DNA of 7,208 nt from Gammaproteobacteria bacterium (GTDB lineage Bacteria > Pseudomonadota > Gammaproteobacteria > Pseudomonadales > Azotimanducaceae_A), in contig JAPOON010000402.1 in assembly GCA_026713405.1 (NCBI GenBank), forward strand, positions 1 to 7,208. The letters are read 5' to 3'. This document shows, one piece after another, positions 1 to 6,981 of this stretch. Both the position numbers and the translations under genes were made by a program. Each line of letters starts with the position of its first letter. The stretch's first letter is position 1. Under the pieces are notes generated by a model that was not told the origin of the DNA, made no database searches, and saw only the letters and a list, made by a program, of their open reading frames with translations.

Positions 1-196
1 AAAAGTCCGCCGGCATTCGAACACCGCTGCGCCCGCCTGACTGCGTTTTCATGCGAGGTGTGCCCCCTCGCGCACCCCGGCTGAAGGCTCCGCTCGTGGC
101 TCAAATTTGCCCGATATTCTCGCTCCTCGCGTCTTGCCAGGCGGGCGCATCCTTTCGCCCCCCCTCGCGCCCCTCTCGGTGCTTCGCCGGACTTTT
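1..196. repeat. Noncoding stretch with nested inverted repeats upstream of dacA
   Basis: No credible gene lies here. Three inverted-repeat pairs are nested in the same order: 1-9 with 188-196 (AAAAGTCCG / CGGACTTTT), 28-39 with 138-149 (12 bp, perfect, TGCGCCCGCCTG), and 53-58 with 125-130 (GCGAGG / CCTCGC). A small hairpin with a 7-bp stem (one G-T pair) is possible at 57-63/70-76. An 11-bp direct repeat, CCCCCTCGCGC, occurs at 63-73 and 160-170. The arms between the paired blocks differ in length, so this is a decayed palindrome at best. Inference: a dispersed intergenic palindromic repeat or MITE-like remnant. The outer repeat begins at the window edge, so the element may extend further left. 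GC-rich DNA gives short repeats by chance; the 12-bp pair is the strongest part. Confidence 0.45.
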
Positions 197-208
197 GCCA
201 CGGGCTGC

Positions 209-236
209 TAGACCCCCGCGTCGTGCCGGGTAGAAT
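209..236 (+). promoter_or_regulatory. Candidate sigma-70 promoter for dacA-lipB
   Basis: A -10-like hexamer TAGAAT (231-236, 5 of 6 matches to consensus) lies 16 bases after a weak -35-like TAGACC (209-214, 4 of 6). Transcription would start near 243, giving a leader of about 28 bases before the dacA ATG at 271. The position just upstream of a gene start in otherwise GC-rich DNA supports the call; the -35 is poor. Confidence 0.4.
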
Positions 237-270
237 GGCGCCCTTCCGGCCAGCGTTCAGCAGGAGACTC

Positions 271-1425
271 ATGAGAATCGGCGTTCTGGTTGTCCTCTTG
301 TTCGGGGTGTGCGGTTGGGCCGGCGCGGCGAGCGTTCCGGTCCCGGCGGTACCTCCGCCCCCCGGCATTGCCGCCAAGTCCTATGTGCTGATGGACGCGG
401 ACACCGACCGGATCATCGCCGGGCAGAACAGCGACGAGCCGCTGCATCCCGCCAGCCTGACCAAGATCATGACCGGGTTCATCGCCGCGGGAGAATTGGC
501 CAGCGGCCGGATTTCGCATGCCGATGAAGTGCTCGTCAGCGTCGAGGCATGGCGAACGCCGGGATCGCGCATGTTCATCCAGGAAGGGACGCGGGTATCG
601 GTCTCCGACCTGCTGCGGGGCATCATCGTGCAGTCGGGTAACGATGCGAGCGTGGCCCTGGCCGAACACATCGCCGGCAGCGAGGGCGCGTTCGCCGACA
701 TGATGAACCGCCAGGCGGATGAACTGGGGCTGACTGCCACCCAGTTCATGAATTCCACCGGGCTTCCGGCGGACGATCACTATACGTCAGCCAGAGACCT
801 TGCGGTCCTGACCCGGGAATACATCCATCGGTTTCCGGAGAACTACGCCATCTATGCGGAGCGGTCGTTCAAGTACAACGACATCGAGCAGCCGAATCGC
901 AACCGCCTGCTTTACCGTGACCGGACCGTCGACGGAGTCAAGACCGGCCATACCGATGCCGCCGGATACTGCCTGGTGGCATCGGCGAAGCGTGAGGGCA
1001 TGCGGCTGATCTCCGTGGTGATGGGCGCTGCCGACGGCAACACGCGGGTGCGGGAAACCCAGAAGCTGCTTACCTACGGATTTCGCTACTACGAGACCAA
1101 GCGATTGTACGAGGCCGACGTGCCTCTGAAAAACGCGCAGATCTGGTACGGAGAGGCCGACTCGGTGGACATCGGCGTTGCCGAGCCGGTGGTCGTCACC
1201 ATCCCGCGCGGGCACTACGACAACGTGGAGGTGGCGCTGCAGTTGCCCGACCATCTCGAAGCGCCCCTGGCGGCAGGCGTTGAAATCGGCTCCCTGCAAC
1301 TGACCCTGGGCGACGATACGCTGTACACGGCGCCCCTGGTGTCATTGCAGGCGGTGGAAGAGTCCGGCGTATTCGCGCAAGCCGCCGATTTCGTCCAACT
1401 ACTGTTCAACGGGCTATTCGAGTGA
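271..1425 (+). CDS. dacA: D-alanyl-D-alanine carboxypeptidase (PBP5/6 type)
   Basis: A serine D,D-carboxypeptidase that removes the terminal D-Ala from peptidoglycan pentapeptides in the periplasm. The predicted protein is 384 residues. A hydrophobic signal peptide spans about residues 1-20 (cleavage near GAA/S). The three active-site motifs are present in order and spacing: SLTK (Ser62, Lys65), SGN (122-124) and KTG (224-226, inside DGVKTGHT). A C-terminal beta domain follows, and the last ~18 residues (from GVFAQAADF to the end) resemble the amphipathic helix that anchors PBP5 to the inner membrane. The ATG at 271 is chosen because AGGAG at 262-266 sits 4 bases upstream and the signal peptide starts there; the GTG at 223 would add 16 arginine- and proline-rich residues with no ribosome site. 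The stop TGA overlaps the lipB start. dacA and dacC paralogues cannot be told apart with certainty. Confidence 0.95.
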   Translation: MRIGVLVVLLFGVCGWAGAASVPVPAVPPPPGIAAKSYVLMDADTDRIIAGQNSDEPLHPASLTKIMTGFIAAGELASGRISHADEVLVSVEAWRTPGSRMFIQEGTRVSVSDLLRGIIVQSGNDASVALAEHIAGSEGAFADMMNRQADELGLTATQFMNSTGLPADDHYTSARDLAVLTREYIHRFPENYAIYAERSFKYNDIEQPNRNRLLYRDRTVDGVKTGHTDAAGYCLVASAKREGMRLISVVMGAADGNTRVRETQKLLTYGFRYYETKRLYEADVPLKNAQIWYGEADSVDIGVAEPVVVTIPRGHYDNVEVALQLPDHLEAPLAAGVEIGSLQLTLGDDTLYTAPLVSLQAVEESGVFAQAADFVQLLFNGLFE

Positions 1426-2111
1426 GTTCAGCGGCGCTTGCCGCGTCGGCAGCGGACGTCACGCACCAGGTCATCGTTCGCGATCTCGGCCGTACCGAGT
1501 ACGGGCCGGTGTTTCAGGACATGCAGGAGTTCACCCGGAACCGTGGCGACGATACGCCGGACGAATTGTGGTTCACCGAGCACGATCCGGTCTTCACCCA
1601 GGGCCAGGCAGGCAAGACCCGGCACCTGCTCGCCGCCGGCGATATCCCCGTGGTGCAGACCGACCGCGGCGGCCAGGTCACCTACCACGGCCCGGGGCAG
1701 ATCGTCGGCTACCTGCTGTTCGACCTGCGCAGGATGGGGCTGTCGGTGCGCGGGCTCGTCTCCGGCATCGAGTCGGCGATAATCGATGTGCTTGGCGGCT
1801 ACGGCATCGTTGCCGAAGCGCGGCCGGATGCACCCGGCGTATACGTCAACGGCGCCAAGATTGCGGCGCTGGGCCTCCGGGTGCGGCGGCATTGCTCGTA
1901 TCATGGCCTGGCTTTCAACATCGACATGGACCTCGAACCTTTCCAGCGGATCAATCCCTGCGGGATCAGCGGCCTCGAGGTGACGCAGTTGAAGGACCTG
2001 TGCGGCGAGGCGGATACGGAGGCGGTGAAGAGCCGCCTGCTGACGGCGATGACCGGGCCTTATCCGGTCAACTTCCGCAGACCGGACAGGCGGCCCGCTT
2101 CCCGAGCCTGA
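1422..2111 (+). CDS. lipB: Octanoyl-[ACP]:protein N-octanoyltransferase
   Basis: Transfers octanoyl from acyl carrier protein to the lipoyl domains of 2-oxoacid dehydrogenases and GcvH, the first step of lipoate synthesis in the cytoplasm; LipA then adds sulfur. The predicted protein is 229 residues, near the usual size. Visible family signatures are [12 protein letters not shown] (82-93), the catalytic lysine in GAKIAALG (Lys146) and the catalytic cysteine in INPCG (Cys180). The start is GTG at 1422, overlapping the dacA stop as GTGA; no strong ribosome site is seen and no other start lies before the conserved VIVRDLG strand, so translation is probably coupled to dacA. The ybeD (DUF493) gene that often sits between dacA and lipB is absent, and lipA does not follow. 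The last 44 bases overlap the 3' end of convergent moeB. Confidence 0.95.
   Translation: MSSAALAASAADVTHQVIVRDLGRTEYGPVFQDMQEFTRNRGDDTPDELWFTEHDPVFTQGQAGKTRHLLAAGDIPVVQTDRGGQVTYHGPGQIVGYLLFDLRRMGLSVRGLVSGIESAIIDVLGGYGIVAEARPDAPGVYVNGAKIAALGLRVRRHCSYHGLAFNIDMDLEPFQRINPCGISGLEVTQLKDLCGEADTEAVKSRLLTAMTGPYPVNFRRPDRRPASRA
2050..2070. other. Perfect hairpin at the lipB/moeB convergent overlap
   Basis: TGACCGG (2050-2056) pairs perfectly with CCGGTCA (2064-2070) around a 7-base loop, GCCTTAT. It lies inside the lipB coding end and covers the moeB stop codon. There is no following T-run in either direction, so it is not a canonical intrinsic terminator. It could slow or protect convergent transcript ends, or be chance within GC-rich coding DNA. 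Confidence 0.3.
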
Positions 2112-2811
2112 ATTTCCGCCAGTCGGCGCGCTTGGCGTCGTAGTAGAGAACATGCCCCACCAGGGGCTCGCCCACCCCGGTAATCGCCTTGACGGCTTCC
2201 ATGGCCTGCATGGCCCCCACCACACCCACCAGCGGCGCGATGACGCCGTTCTCCGCACAGTTCAGGGCCTGATCGTCGCCTTCCGGATACAGGCACCGGT
2301 AGCAGGGCGATTCGGGGCGGCGGGGGTCGAACAGGGCGACCTGCCCTTCCCAGCGGATGGCGGCGCCTGAGACCAGCGGTTTTCCGGCGCGCCAGCAGGC
2401 GTCGTTCACAAGGTAGCGCGTTGCGAAGTTGTCGCTGGCATCGAGCACCAGGTCCACCCGGGCCAGCAGTGCTTCCAGCGCCTCCCGGGAAAGTCTTTCG
2501 CCGATAGTTTCCACCGCTACCAATGGATTCAGCGCAGCCAGGGTCCTTGCCGCCGACTGAATCTTGGGCACGCCCACCGAGGCGTCCACGTGGACGATCT
2601 GACGTTGCAGATTGGAAAGATCCACCGCATCGAAATCATTGAGAATGAGCCTGCCGATGCCCGCGGCGGCGAGGTACATGGCCACCGGAGAACCCAGCCC
2701 GCCCAGCCCCACCACGAGGACGGTGGCGCTGCCGAGCCGTTCCTGTCCCTCGATGTCGATCTCGGGCAGCATGATCTGCCGGCTGTAGCGCAACAGTTCG
2801 CTGTCATCCAT
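2068..2811 (-). CDS. moeB: MoeB/ThiF/HesA-family adenylyltransferase (molybdopterin-synthase type)
   Basis: An E1-like enzyme that uses ATP to adenylate the C-terminal Gly-Gly of a small sulfur carrier (MoaD for molybdopterin, or ThiS if it acts as ThiF). The predicted protein is 247 residues, matching E. coli MoeB and lacking a rhodanese extension. Seen in order: N-terminal LLRYSRQI, nucleotide-binding GLGGLGS (35-41), SNLQRQ with Arg70, DASDN (124-128), zinc-binding CYRC (170-173), a family cysteine at Cys185 (CAENG) and the second zinc pair CPVC (242-245). The ATG at 2811 starts 2 bases after the prmC stop, so it is the last gene of the hemA-prfA-prmC-moeB run. Its 3' end overlaps lipB by 44 bases. 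The carrier partner is not in the window, so the MoeB rather than ThiF assignment rests on operon context and length. Confidence 0.9.
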   Translation of the reverse strand: MDDSELLRYSRQIMLPEIDIEGQERLGSATVLVVGLGGLGSPVAMYLAAAGIGRLILNDFDAVDLSNLQRQIVHVDASVGVPKIQSAARTLAALNPLVAVETIGERLSREALEALLARVDLVLDASDNFATRYLVNDACWRAGKPLVSGAAIRWEGQVALFDPRRPESPCYRCLYPEGDDQALNCAENGVIAPLVGVVGAMQAMEAVKAITGVGEPLVGHVLYYDAKRADWRKFRLGKRAACPVCGS

Positions 2812-2813
2812 GG

Positions 2814-3680
2814 TCAGCTTTCCATGTACGCAACGGTGGCCCGATCCAGGCCGGCAAGATCACGATGGGGCTCGATCTTGCGGAAGCCGGCGAGGGTGAG
2901 GCAATCACGGACCGCAGGCGCCTGGCAATAGCCGTGTTCGAGGATCAGGCAGGCGGAGGGCGCCATGCGGCATGGAGCCTGTTCGACGATTCTGCGCACA
3001 GCCCCCATCCCGTCCAAACCGGCGACGAGGGCACTTGCCGGTTCGCTTTGCAACTCCGCCAGGGCCGGGTCGTCCGCGGCGACGTAGGGCGGATTTGCAA
3101 CGATACAGTCGATGGGGCCGCCCAGGCAGGTGAGCCAGTCGCCCTGCACGAAGGCGATGTCCGCGGCGTTGGCGCTGGCGTTCGCCGAAGCGACCTTCAG
3201 CGCGGCGAAGGAAGCATCCGTGGCGGCGACCCGGAGGTCTGGCCGGTGTACCTTGAGGGCAATCGCGATACAGCCGCTGCCCGTTCCCAGGTCGACGACC
3301 CGGCCACCACGGGGCGCCAGCCGCAGGGCGAGTTCCACCGCGAGTTCCGTCTCCGGCCGGGGCACCAGCACATCTTCGCCGACTCGGAAGTTGAGCCCGT
3401 AAAACTCTTTTCGCCCCAGAATATAGGCGAGCGGCTCCCGTTCTCGGCGCCGGTTGGCCAGCCGGTTCAGGCGCTCCTCCTGACCGTTCGTCAGCACCGT
3501 TTCCGGGTAGGCGATGACCGTTGCCCGGCCCATGTCGAGCACGTGGCCCAGCAGCAGTTCCGCATCGATACGGCCCAGGTCGGCGTTGGCGGCAAGCCAC
3601 CGGCCGGATGTGCCGTGGCGGCACGAAGGGCCGGCGTGCCCGGTGCGGAACCGGTCTTCCCCATGGCGAACCTCACTCAT
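2814..3680 (-). CDS. prmC: Peptide chain release factor N5-glutamine methyltransferase
   Basis: Methylates the glutamine of the GGQ motif in RF1 and RF2 with S-adenosylmethionine, improving peptide release. The predicted protein is 288 residues (E. coli 277). The SAM-binding signature VVDLGTGSGCIAIAL and the catalytic NPPY (in CIVANPPYV) are clear, as are the family segments DAELLLGHVL, LGRKEFYG and LVPRPETE. The only start codon in frame ahead of the conserved part is ATG at 3680; no good ribosome site precedes it, and it gives an N-terminus about 15 residues longer than E. coli before DAELL. Codons just upstream of the ATG read TLNQAARQA, which could pass for an N-terminal helix, but no start codon precedes them. 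It lies 85 bases after prfA, the gene for its substrate, and 2 bases before moeB. Confidence 0.93.
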   Translation of the reverse strand: MSEVRHGEDRFRTGHAGPSCRHGTSGRWLAANADLGRIDAELLLGHVLDMGRATVIAYPETVLTNGQEERLNRLANRRREREPLAYILGRKEFYGLNFRVGEDVLVPRPETELAVELALRLAPRGGRVVDLGTGSGCIAIALKVHRPDLRVAATDASFAALKVASANASANAADIAFVQGDWLTCLGGPIDCIVANPPYVAADDPALAELQSEPASALVAGLDGMGAVRRIVEQAPCRMAPSACLILEHGYCQAPAVRDCLTLAGFRKIEPHRDLAGLDRATVAYMES

Positions 3681-3765
3681 TGCCTGGCGAGCCGCCTGGT
3701 TAAGGGTGACGGGAAAGCGGCAGTTGGCGTGCGAATCGGATTCACTTGACGGCCTTGTCCGCGAA

Positions 3766-4854
3766 TCAGGGGTCCGGCCGGCCGAGTTGATCGGCCTGGT
3801 GTGCCTGAACGAGGGGTTGGACGAGCACGTCCAGCGCCCCCTGCAGCACTTCGTCGAGGCGGTACAGGGTGAGGTTGATGCGATGATCGGTGACGCGCCC
3901 CTGGGGAAAGTTGTAGGTGCGGATGCGCTCCGAGCGGTCTCCCGACCCGATGAGGTTGCGGCGCGATTCGGCCTGTTCCGCCTGCTGCTCGGAGCGGGCG
4001 GCGTCCACCAGTTTGGCCTGCAGCAAGGCCATGGCGCGCGCCCGGTTCTTGTGCTGGGAACGTTCGTCCTGGCATTCGACCACGATGCCGCTGGGCAGGT
4101 GGGTGAGCCGCACCGCCGAATCGGTCTTGTTGACGTGCTGTCCGCCCGCGCCGGAAGCCCGGAACAGGTCGACACGGAGGTCGCTCTTCTCGATCTCGAC
4201 GGCATCGACTTCATCGATTTCCGGCAACACGGCAACGGTGCAGGCGGAAGTGTGTATCCGGCCCTGCGACTCCGTGTCCGGCACGCGTTGCACCCGGTGC
4301 ACGCCGGACTCGAACTTCAGCCGGCTGAAGGCCCGCTTGCCATCGACACGCGTGATGATCTCCTTGTAGCCGCCGTGCTCGCCGGGACGCTCGTTCAGCA
4401 CCTCGATGTTCTAGCCCTGGTGCTCGGCAAATCGGGCGTACATGCGGAACAGGTCGCCCGAGAAGATGGCTGCTTCATCGCCGCCCGTGCCGGCGCGGAT
4501 CTCGAGAAAGACGTTTGACCCGTCGTGAGGGTCCCTGGGTATGAGGTGGCTTTTCAGCAATCGTTCAAGCGCCTCCAGCCGTCCGCTCAGGAAAGCGACA
4601 TCTTCGCGCGCCAGTTCACGCAGGTCGGGGTCGTCGCCGCGGGCCAGTTCCTGGGCTTCCTCCAGGTCGCCGGTGACTTTGGTTATCTGCCGGTAGCCCA
4701 GGGCCACGGGTTCGACTTCGGCCAGTTCCTTGGAAAGCGCCGTGTACTGGTTCCGGTCGTTGACGATCTCCGGTTTCGCCAGCAAGCCGCAGATTTCGTC
4801 GTAGCGGTCCGCGAGTTTGGACAGCCTGGTCAACACGGATGGTTGCAGAGCCAT
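3766..4854 (-). pseudogene. prfA: Peptide chain release factor 1, interrupted by an in-frame amber codon
   Basis: RF1 recognises UAG and UAA in the ribosomal A site and triggers peptide release. The frame from ATG (4854) to TGA (3766) has 362 codons before the stop, essentially the length of E. coli RF1 (360). The family parts are seen on both sides: the domain 1 helices, the [12 protein letters not shown] segment (118-129), [10 protein letters not shown], the tripeptide anticodon PxT as PDT (192-194, which marks RF1 rather than RF2), and GGQ (237-239 in GAGGQHVN). Codon 148 is TAG (4413-4411). The alignment FAEHQG-stop-NIEV against E. coli YAEARRWRVEI places it on a tryptophan, so one G-to-A change from TGG suffices. 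Both halves share one frame, so this is not a frameshift. AGGGG at 4867-4863 is a good ribosome site. Without readthrough the product is a 147-residue stub lacking PxT and GGQ. Possible causes are base-call error, true nonsense mutation, programmed readthrough or a changed code. Confidence 0.85.
4411..4413 (-). other. In-frame TAG at codon 148 of prfA
   Basis: The plus strand reads CTA, hence TAG on the coding strand, between GGC (Gly147) and AAC (Asn149). The following base is A. I see no classic leaky context (such as TAG followed by CAR-YYA) and only a weak 5-bp stem downstream (4401-4397 with 4379-4375). A GTG at 4401, ten bases beyond, could in principle restart translation, but no convincing ribosome site precedes it. 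Confidence 0.9.
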
Positions 4855-4871
4855 TGAACGGACCCCTGCGC

Positions 4872-6125
4872 TCAGTCGAGCTTGTACAGCGACTTCAGGA
4901 AATCGAGCAGGTCCACCCGGCCCTCGGCGCTTGCCTGCCGGATGGCAACGGTGGGTGGATGAATCAGCTTGTTGGTCAGCGCCTGGGCGAGGCTGGCCAC
5001 GACTTCGTCAGCCTCTACGCCCCGGGCCAGGGCCCTGCGCGCCTTGTCGAGTTCGGCCAGCTGCGCATCCTGGGCGTTCTCCCGCAACTGCCGGAGCAGC
5101 CGTTGGCCCTTGAGGGTGCGTCGTTCCCGGGCGTAACGGTAGGCGCCTTCATCGACCAGCGCCTGGGCGGAGTCCGCTGCCGACAACCGTTGCTTGAGGT
5201 TTTCCTGGATGATCTCGGTGAGGTCGTCGATGGAGTAGAGAAAGACATCGGGCAGGTCGGCCACCTCCGGCTCGATGTCCCGGGGCACTGCGATGTCGAC
5301 CATGAAGATGGGTTTGTGGCGCCGGCCCCTCATTGCCGCTTCGACCGCTCCTTTGCCCACCACCGGCAGGGAACTGCCCGTGGAGGCGATGACGATGTCG
5401 TAGTCTTGCAGCGCCGCGGCCACATCGGTGAGTTGCATGGGAATTGCCTGGTGGCGCGCGGCCAGGTGTTCCGCGTTTGCAATGGTCCGGTTGGCAATCG
5501 CCATGGCGCCGATGCCGTGTTCACCCAGATAGTCGGCAACCCGTTGAATGGTGTCGCCTGCCCCGAGCAACAGCGCCGCCTTGCTGGTGAGGTCGGCGAA
5601 AATCCGCCTGGCCATGGCGACGGCGGCATAGGCCACGGATATGGGATTGCGACCGATGTCGGTATCGGTGCGGATACGTTTCGCCGCGTTGAGGGACACC
5701 CTGAACAGTAGATCCAGCCCCGTACCCAGGGCGCCGAGATTGCGCGCCAGCTCGCACGCGGACTTGACCTGGCCCATGATCTGCGGTTCGCCGAGGACCT
5801 GTGAGTCCAGGCCGGCAGCCACACGGATCAGGTGCCGGGCGGCATCCTGGTCCCAGTGACTGTAGGCGGCGCTCCGGATCTCGTCGACGGGCACGCCCCT
5901 GTAGTCGGCGAGCCATTGGGCCAGGGCCGTTTCGTCGGCCGGATCGATGACGCAATATATTTCGGTGCGGTTGCAGGTAGAGAGTATTGTCGCTTCGGTC
6001 ACGCTCGGGACAGCACGGGTGACGGCCATCAGGGCGCTGCCGAGGACGTCGGCAGGAAACGCAACCCGGTCCCGCAGGTCCAGTGCGGCGGTGCGGTAGT
6101 TGATGCCGTATGCCAATATCGCCAC
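4872..6125 (-). CDS. hemA: Glutamyl-tRNA reductase
   Basis: Reduces glutamyl-tRNA(Glu) to glutamate-1-semialdehyde with NADPH, the committed step of C5-pathway haem synthesis. The predicted protein is 417 residues (E. coli 418). The catalytic cysteine lies in [12 protein letters not shown] (Cys51), the conserved histidine is His98 in [24 protein letters not shown] follows, and the NADPH-binding turn is LLLGAGDT. The C-terminal dimerisation helices are complete. The start is GTG at 6125, giving MAILAYGIN, which lines up with the E. coli N-terminus; the ribosome site is weak. The N-terminal lysine pair that makes enteric HemA a target of regulated proteolysis is not seen. It heads the minus-strand run, 17 bases before prfA, and shares an intergenic region with divergent lolB. 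Confidence 0.96.
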   Translation of the reverse strand: MAILAYGINYRTAALDLRDRVAFPADVLGSALMAVTRAVPSVTEATILSTCNRTEIYCVIDPADETALAQWLADYRGVPVDEIRSAAYSHWDQDAARHLIRVAAGLDSQVLGEPQIMGQVKSACELARNLGALGTGLDLLFRVSLNAAKRIRTDTDIGRNPISVAYAAVAMARRIFADLTSKAALLLGAGDTIQRVADYLGEHGIGAMAIANRTIANAEHLAARHQAIPMQLTDVAAALQDYDIVIASTGSSLPVVGKGAVEAAMRGRRHKPIFMVDIAVPRDIEPEVADLPDVFLYSIDDLTEIIQENLKQRLSAADSAQALVDEGAYRYARERRTLKGQRLLRQLRENAQDAQLAELDKARRALARGVEADEVVASLAQALTNKLIHPPTVAIRQASAEGRVDLLDFLKSLYKLD

Positions 6126-6162
6126 TTTTACCGAGGCTCGTCAGTGGTAGGGGTAACCATTA

Positions 6163-6171
6163 ATTGTAGCA
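6163..6171 (-). promoter_or_regulatory. Extended -10 promoter element for hemA operon
   Basis: Read on the minus strand, TGCTACAAT is an extended -10 (TG, one base, then TACAAT at 6168-6163, 5 of 6 matches). No good -35 lies at the usual distance, which is tolerated for extended -10 promoters. Transcription would start near 6156, about 30 bases before the hemA GTG. The upstream part overlaps the lolB ribosome site and start, so the two directions may interfere. Confidence 0.5.
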
Positions 6172-6187
6172 GAGGGCACACTTGGCC

Positions 6188-6772
6188 ATGCCCGGCCTGA
6201 GGACAAAGCGCTGGCCGATTCGACCGCGGGCAGCGGCACGGGGTGTGCGGTTGCTGGCCGCGCTCCTCCTGTCGAGCGGCTGCGCGCAGCTTCCGGTCGA
6301 GACCGGGCCGGCCGACTTCCGGGTCGAGGGCAAGGTCGGCGTCCTGGAGGGGGAGCGGAGCCATTCTGCGCGCTTTGTCTGGCGGCAGACCGGCGACCGC
6401 TACGATATCGTGCTCTGGGGGCCGCTCGGACAGGGCAGCACCCGGTTGCGCGGCGACTCGGACCGTATCGAGATCACCGGCAGGAACGCCGGGCCCGCGC
6501 TGTCGGGCGAACCCGGCGTGGTGATGCGCCGGCAACTCGGCTGGAGCCTGCCGCTAGCGGTGTTGCCCTGGTGGATGTCGGGCCGCCCGGCGCCGGATGG
6601 GGGCGTCGAGGCATCGGAGCACGACGAGGAGGGCCGCCTGACCGCCTTCCGGCAGCTCGGCTGGCAGGTGAAATACGACCGGTTCGAGGCCCGCGGAGAC
6701 CGTACGGAGACCGGCCGCGTCACTGCCGAGCGGCCCGGATACCGCGTCCGCGTGACAATTTTAAGCCGTTGA
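6188..6772 (+). CDS. lolB: Outer-membrane lipoprotein insertion protein LolB
   Basis: LolB accepts lipoproteins from the periplasmic carrier LolA and inserts them into the inner leaflet of the outer membrane; it is itself a lipoprotein. From the ATG at 6188 the product is 194 residues (E. coli 207). An arginine-rich N-terminus leads to a hydrophobic stretch and a lipobox-like LLSSGC, with lipidated Cys32. Downstream, FRVEGKVGV, SARFVWRQTGDRYDIVLWGPLG and FRQLGWQVKYDRFE match the family pattern, including the PLG loop region. The start is uncertain: AGAGGG at 6171-6176 is 11 bases before the ATG but 5 bases before a TTG at 6182, and a GTG at 6245 would give a very short signal peptide. ispE, which usually follows lolB, is absent; tRNA-Gln follows 84 bases later. 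Confidence 0.88.
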   Translation: MPGLRTKRWPIRPRAAARGVRLLAALLLSSGCAQLPVETGPADFRVEGKVGVLEGERSHSARFVWRQTGDRYDIVLWGPLGQGSTRLRGDSDRIEITGRNAGPALSGEPGVVMRRQLGWSLPLAVLPWWMSGRPAPDGGVEASEHDEEGRLTAFRQLGWQVKYDRFEARGDRTETGRVTAERPGYRVRVTILSR

Positions 6773-6784
6773 TTCTGTGCGTGT

Positions 6785-6813
6785 TTGACAGGATGCAAGG
6801 CCAACCTCAGAAT
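6785..6813 (+). promoter_or_regulatory. Sigma-70 promoter for tRNA-Gln (and probably prs)
   Basis: A perfect -35, TTGACA (6785-6790), is followed after 17 bases by CAGAAT (6808-6813, 4 of 6 to consensus). The expected start is near 6820, about 37 bases before the mature tRNA. The interval between -10 and start is AGCGCGC, a GC-rich discriminator of the kind found in stringently controlled stable-RNA promoters. It begins 12 bases after the lolB stop. Confidence 0.65.
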
Positions 6814-6856
6814 AGCGCGCCGCCGGCCCGCATATTGCACCAGGGGGCGCGATCAT

Positions 6857-6931
6857 TGGGGTGTCGCCAAGTGGTAAGGCACCGGGTTTTGATCCCGGCA
6901 TTCGCAGGTTCGAATCCTGCCACCCCAGCCA
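6857..6931 (+). tRNA. tRNA-Gln, anticodon TTG, CCA encoded
   Basis: A complete 75-base cloverleaf. The acceptor stem TGGGGTG (6857-6863) pairs with CACCCCA (6921-6927), followed by G and encoded CCA (6929-6931). The D arm contains GCCAAGTGGTAAGGC. The anticodon stem CCGGG (6882-6886) pairs with CCCGG (6894-6898) around TTTTGAT, giving anticodon TTG at 6889-6891, which reads CAA (and CAG by wobble). The T arm GCAGG-TTCGAAT-CCTGC is canonical. It closely resembles E. coli tRNA-Gln. No terminator is seen before prs 51 bases downstream, so a tRNA-mRNA co-transcript cut by RNase processing is likely. Confidence 0.97.
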
Positions 6932-6981
6932 ACAGTACAGCATTGAAACCGGTCAGAGCATAAGCGCAGGGAATACGGATC

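Noticed and set aside
51..233. Open frame on the plus strand upstream of dacA (60 residues)
   Set aside because: Arginine- and proline-rich, no ribosome site, lies within the inverted-repeat stretch and runs into the dacA promoter; looks like chance in GC-rich DNA.
223..270. GTG start for dacA at 223
   Set aside because: It would place the start upstream of and across the candidate -10, add a 16-residue non-signal prefix, and ignore the good ribosome site before 271.
2865..3749. Plus-strand open frame (294 codons) antisense to prmC
   Set aside because: Shadow of prmC codon structure in high-GC DNA; no family signature.
4375..4401. Downstream RNA structure resembling a stop-recoding element after the prfA TAG
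   Set aside because: Only a 5-bp stem with a 17-base loop; too weak to claim a recoding signal.
3514..4518. Long plus-strand open frame (334 codons) antisense to prmC and prfA
   Set aside because: It mirrors codon bias of the real genes on the other strand and has no recognisable domain or start signal.
3766..4854. prfA broken by a frameshift, or two separate genes
   Set aside because: Both halves are in exactly the same frame and together equal the normal RF1 length, so a single nonsense codon explains the break.
4839..5711. Plus-strand open frame (290 codons) antisense to hemA
   Set aside because: hemA is unambiguous on the other strand; the antisense product has no known motif.
6943..6971. 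Separate promoter for prs (TTGAAA at 6943-6948)
   Set aside because: No -10-like hexamer at a usable distance.
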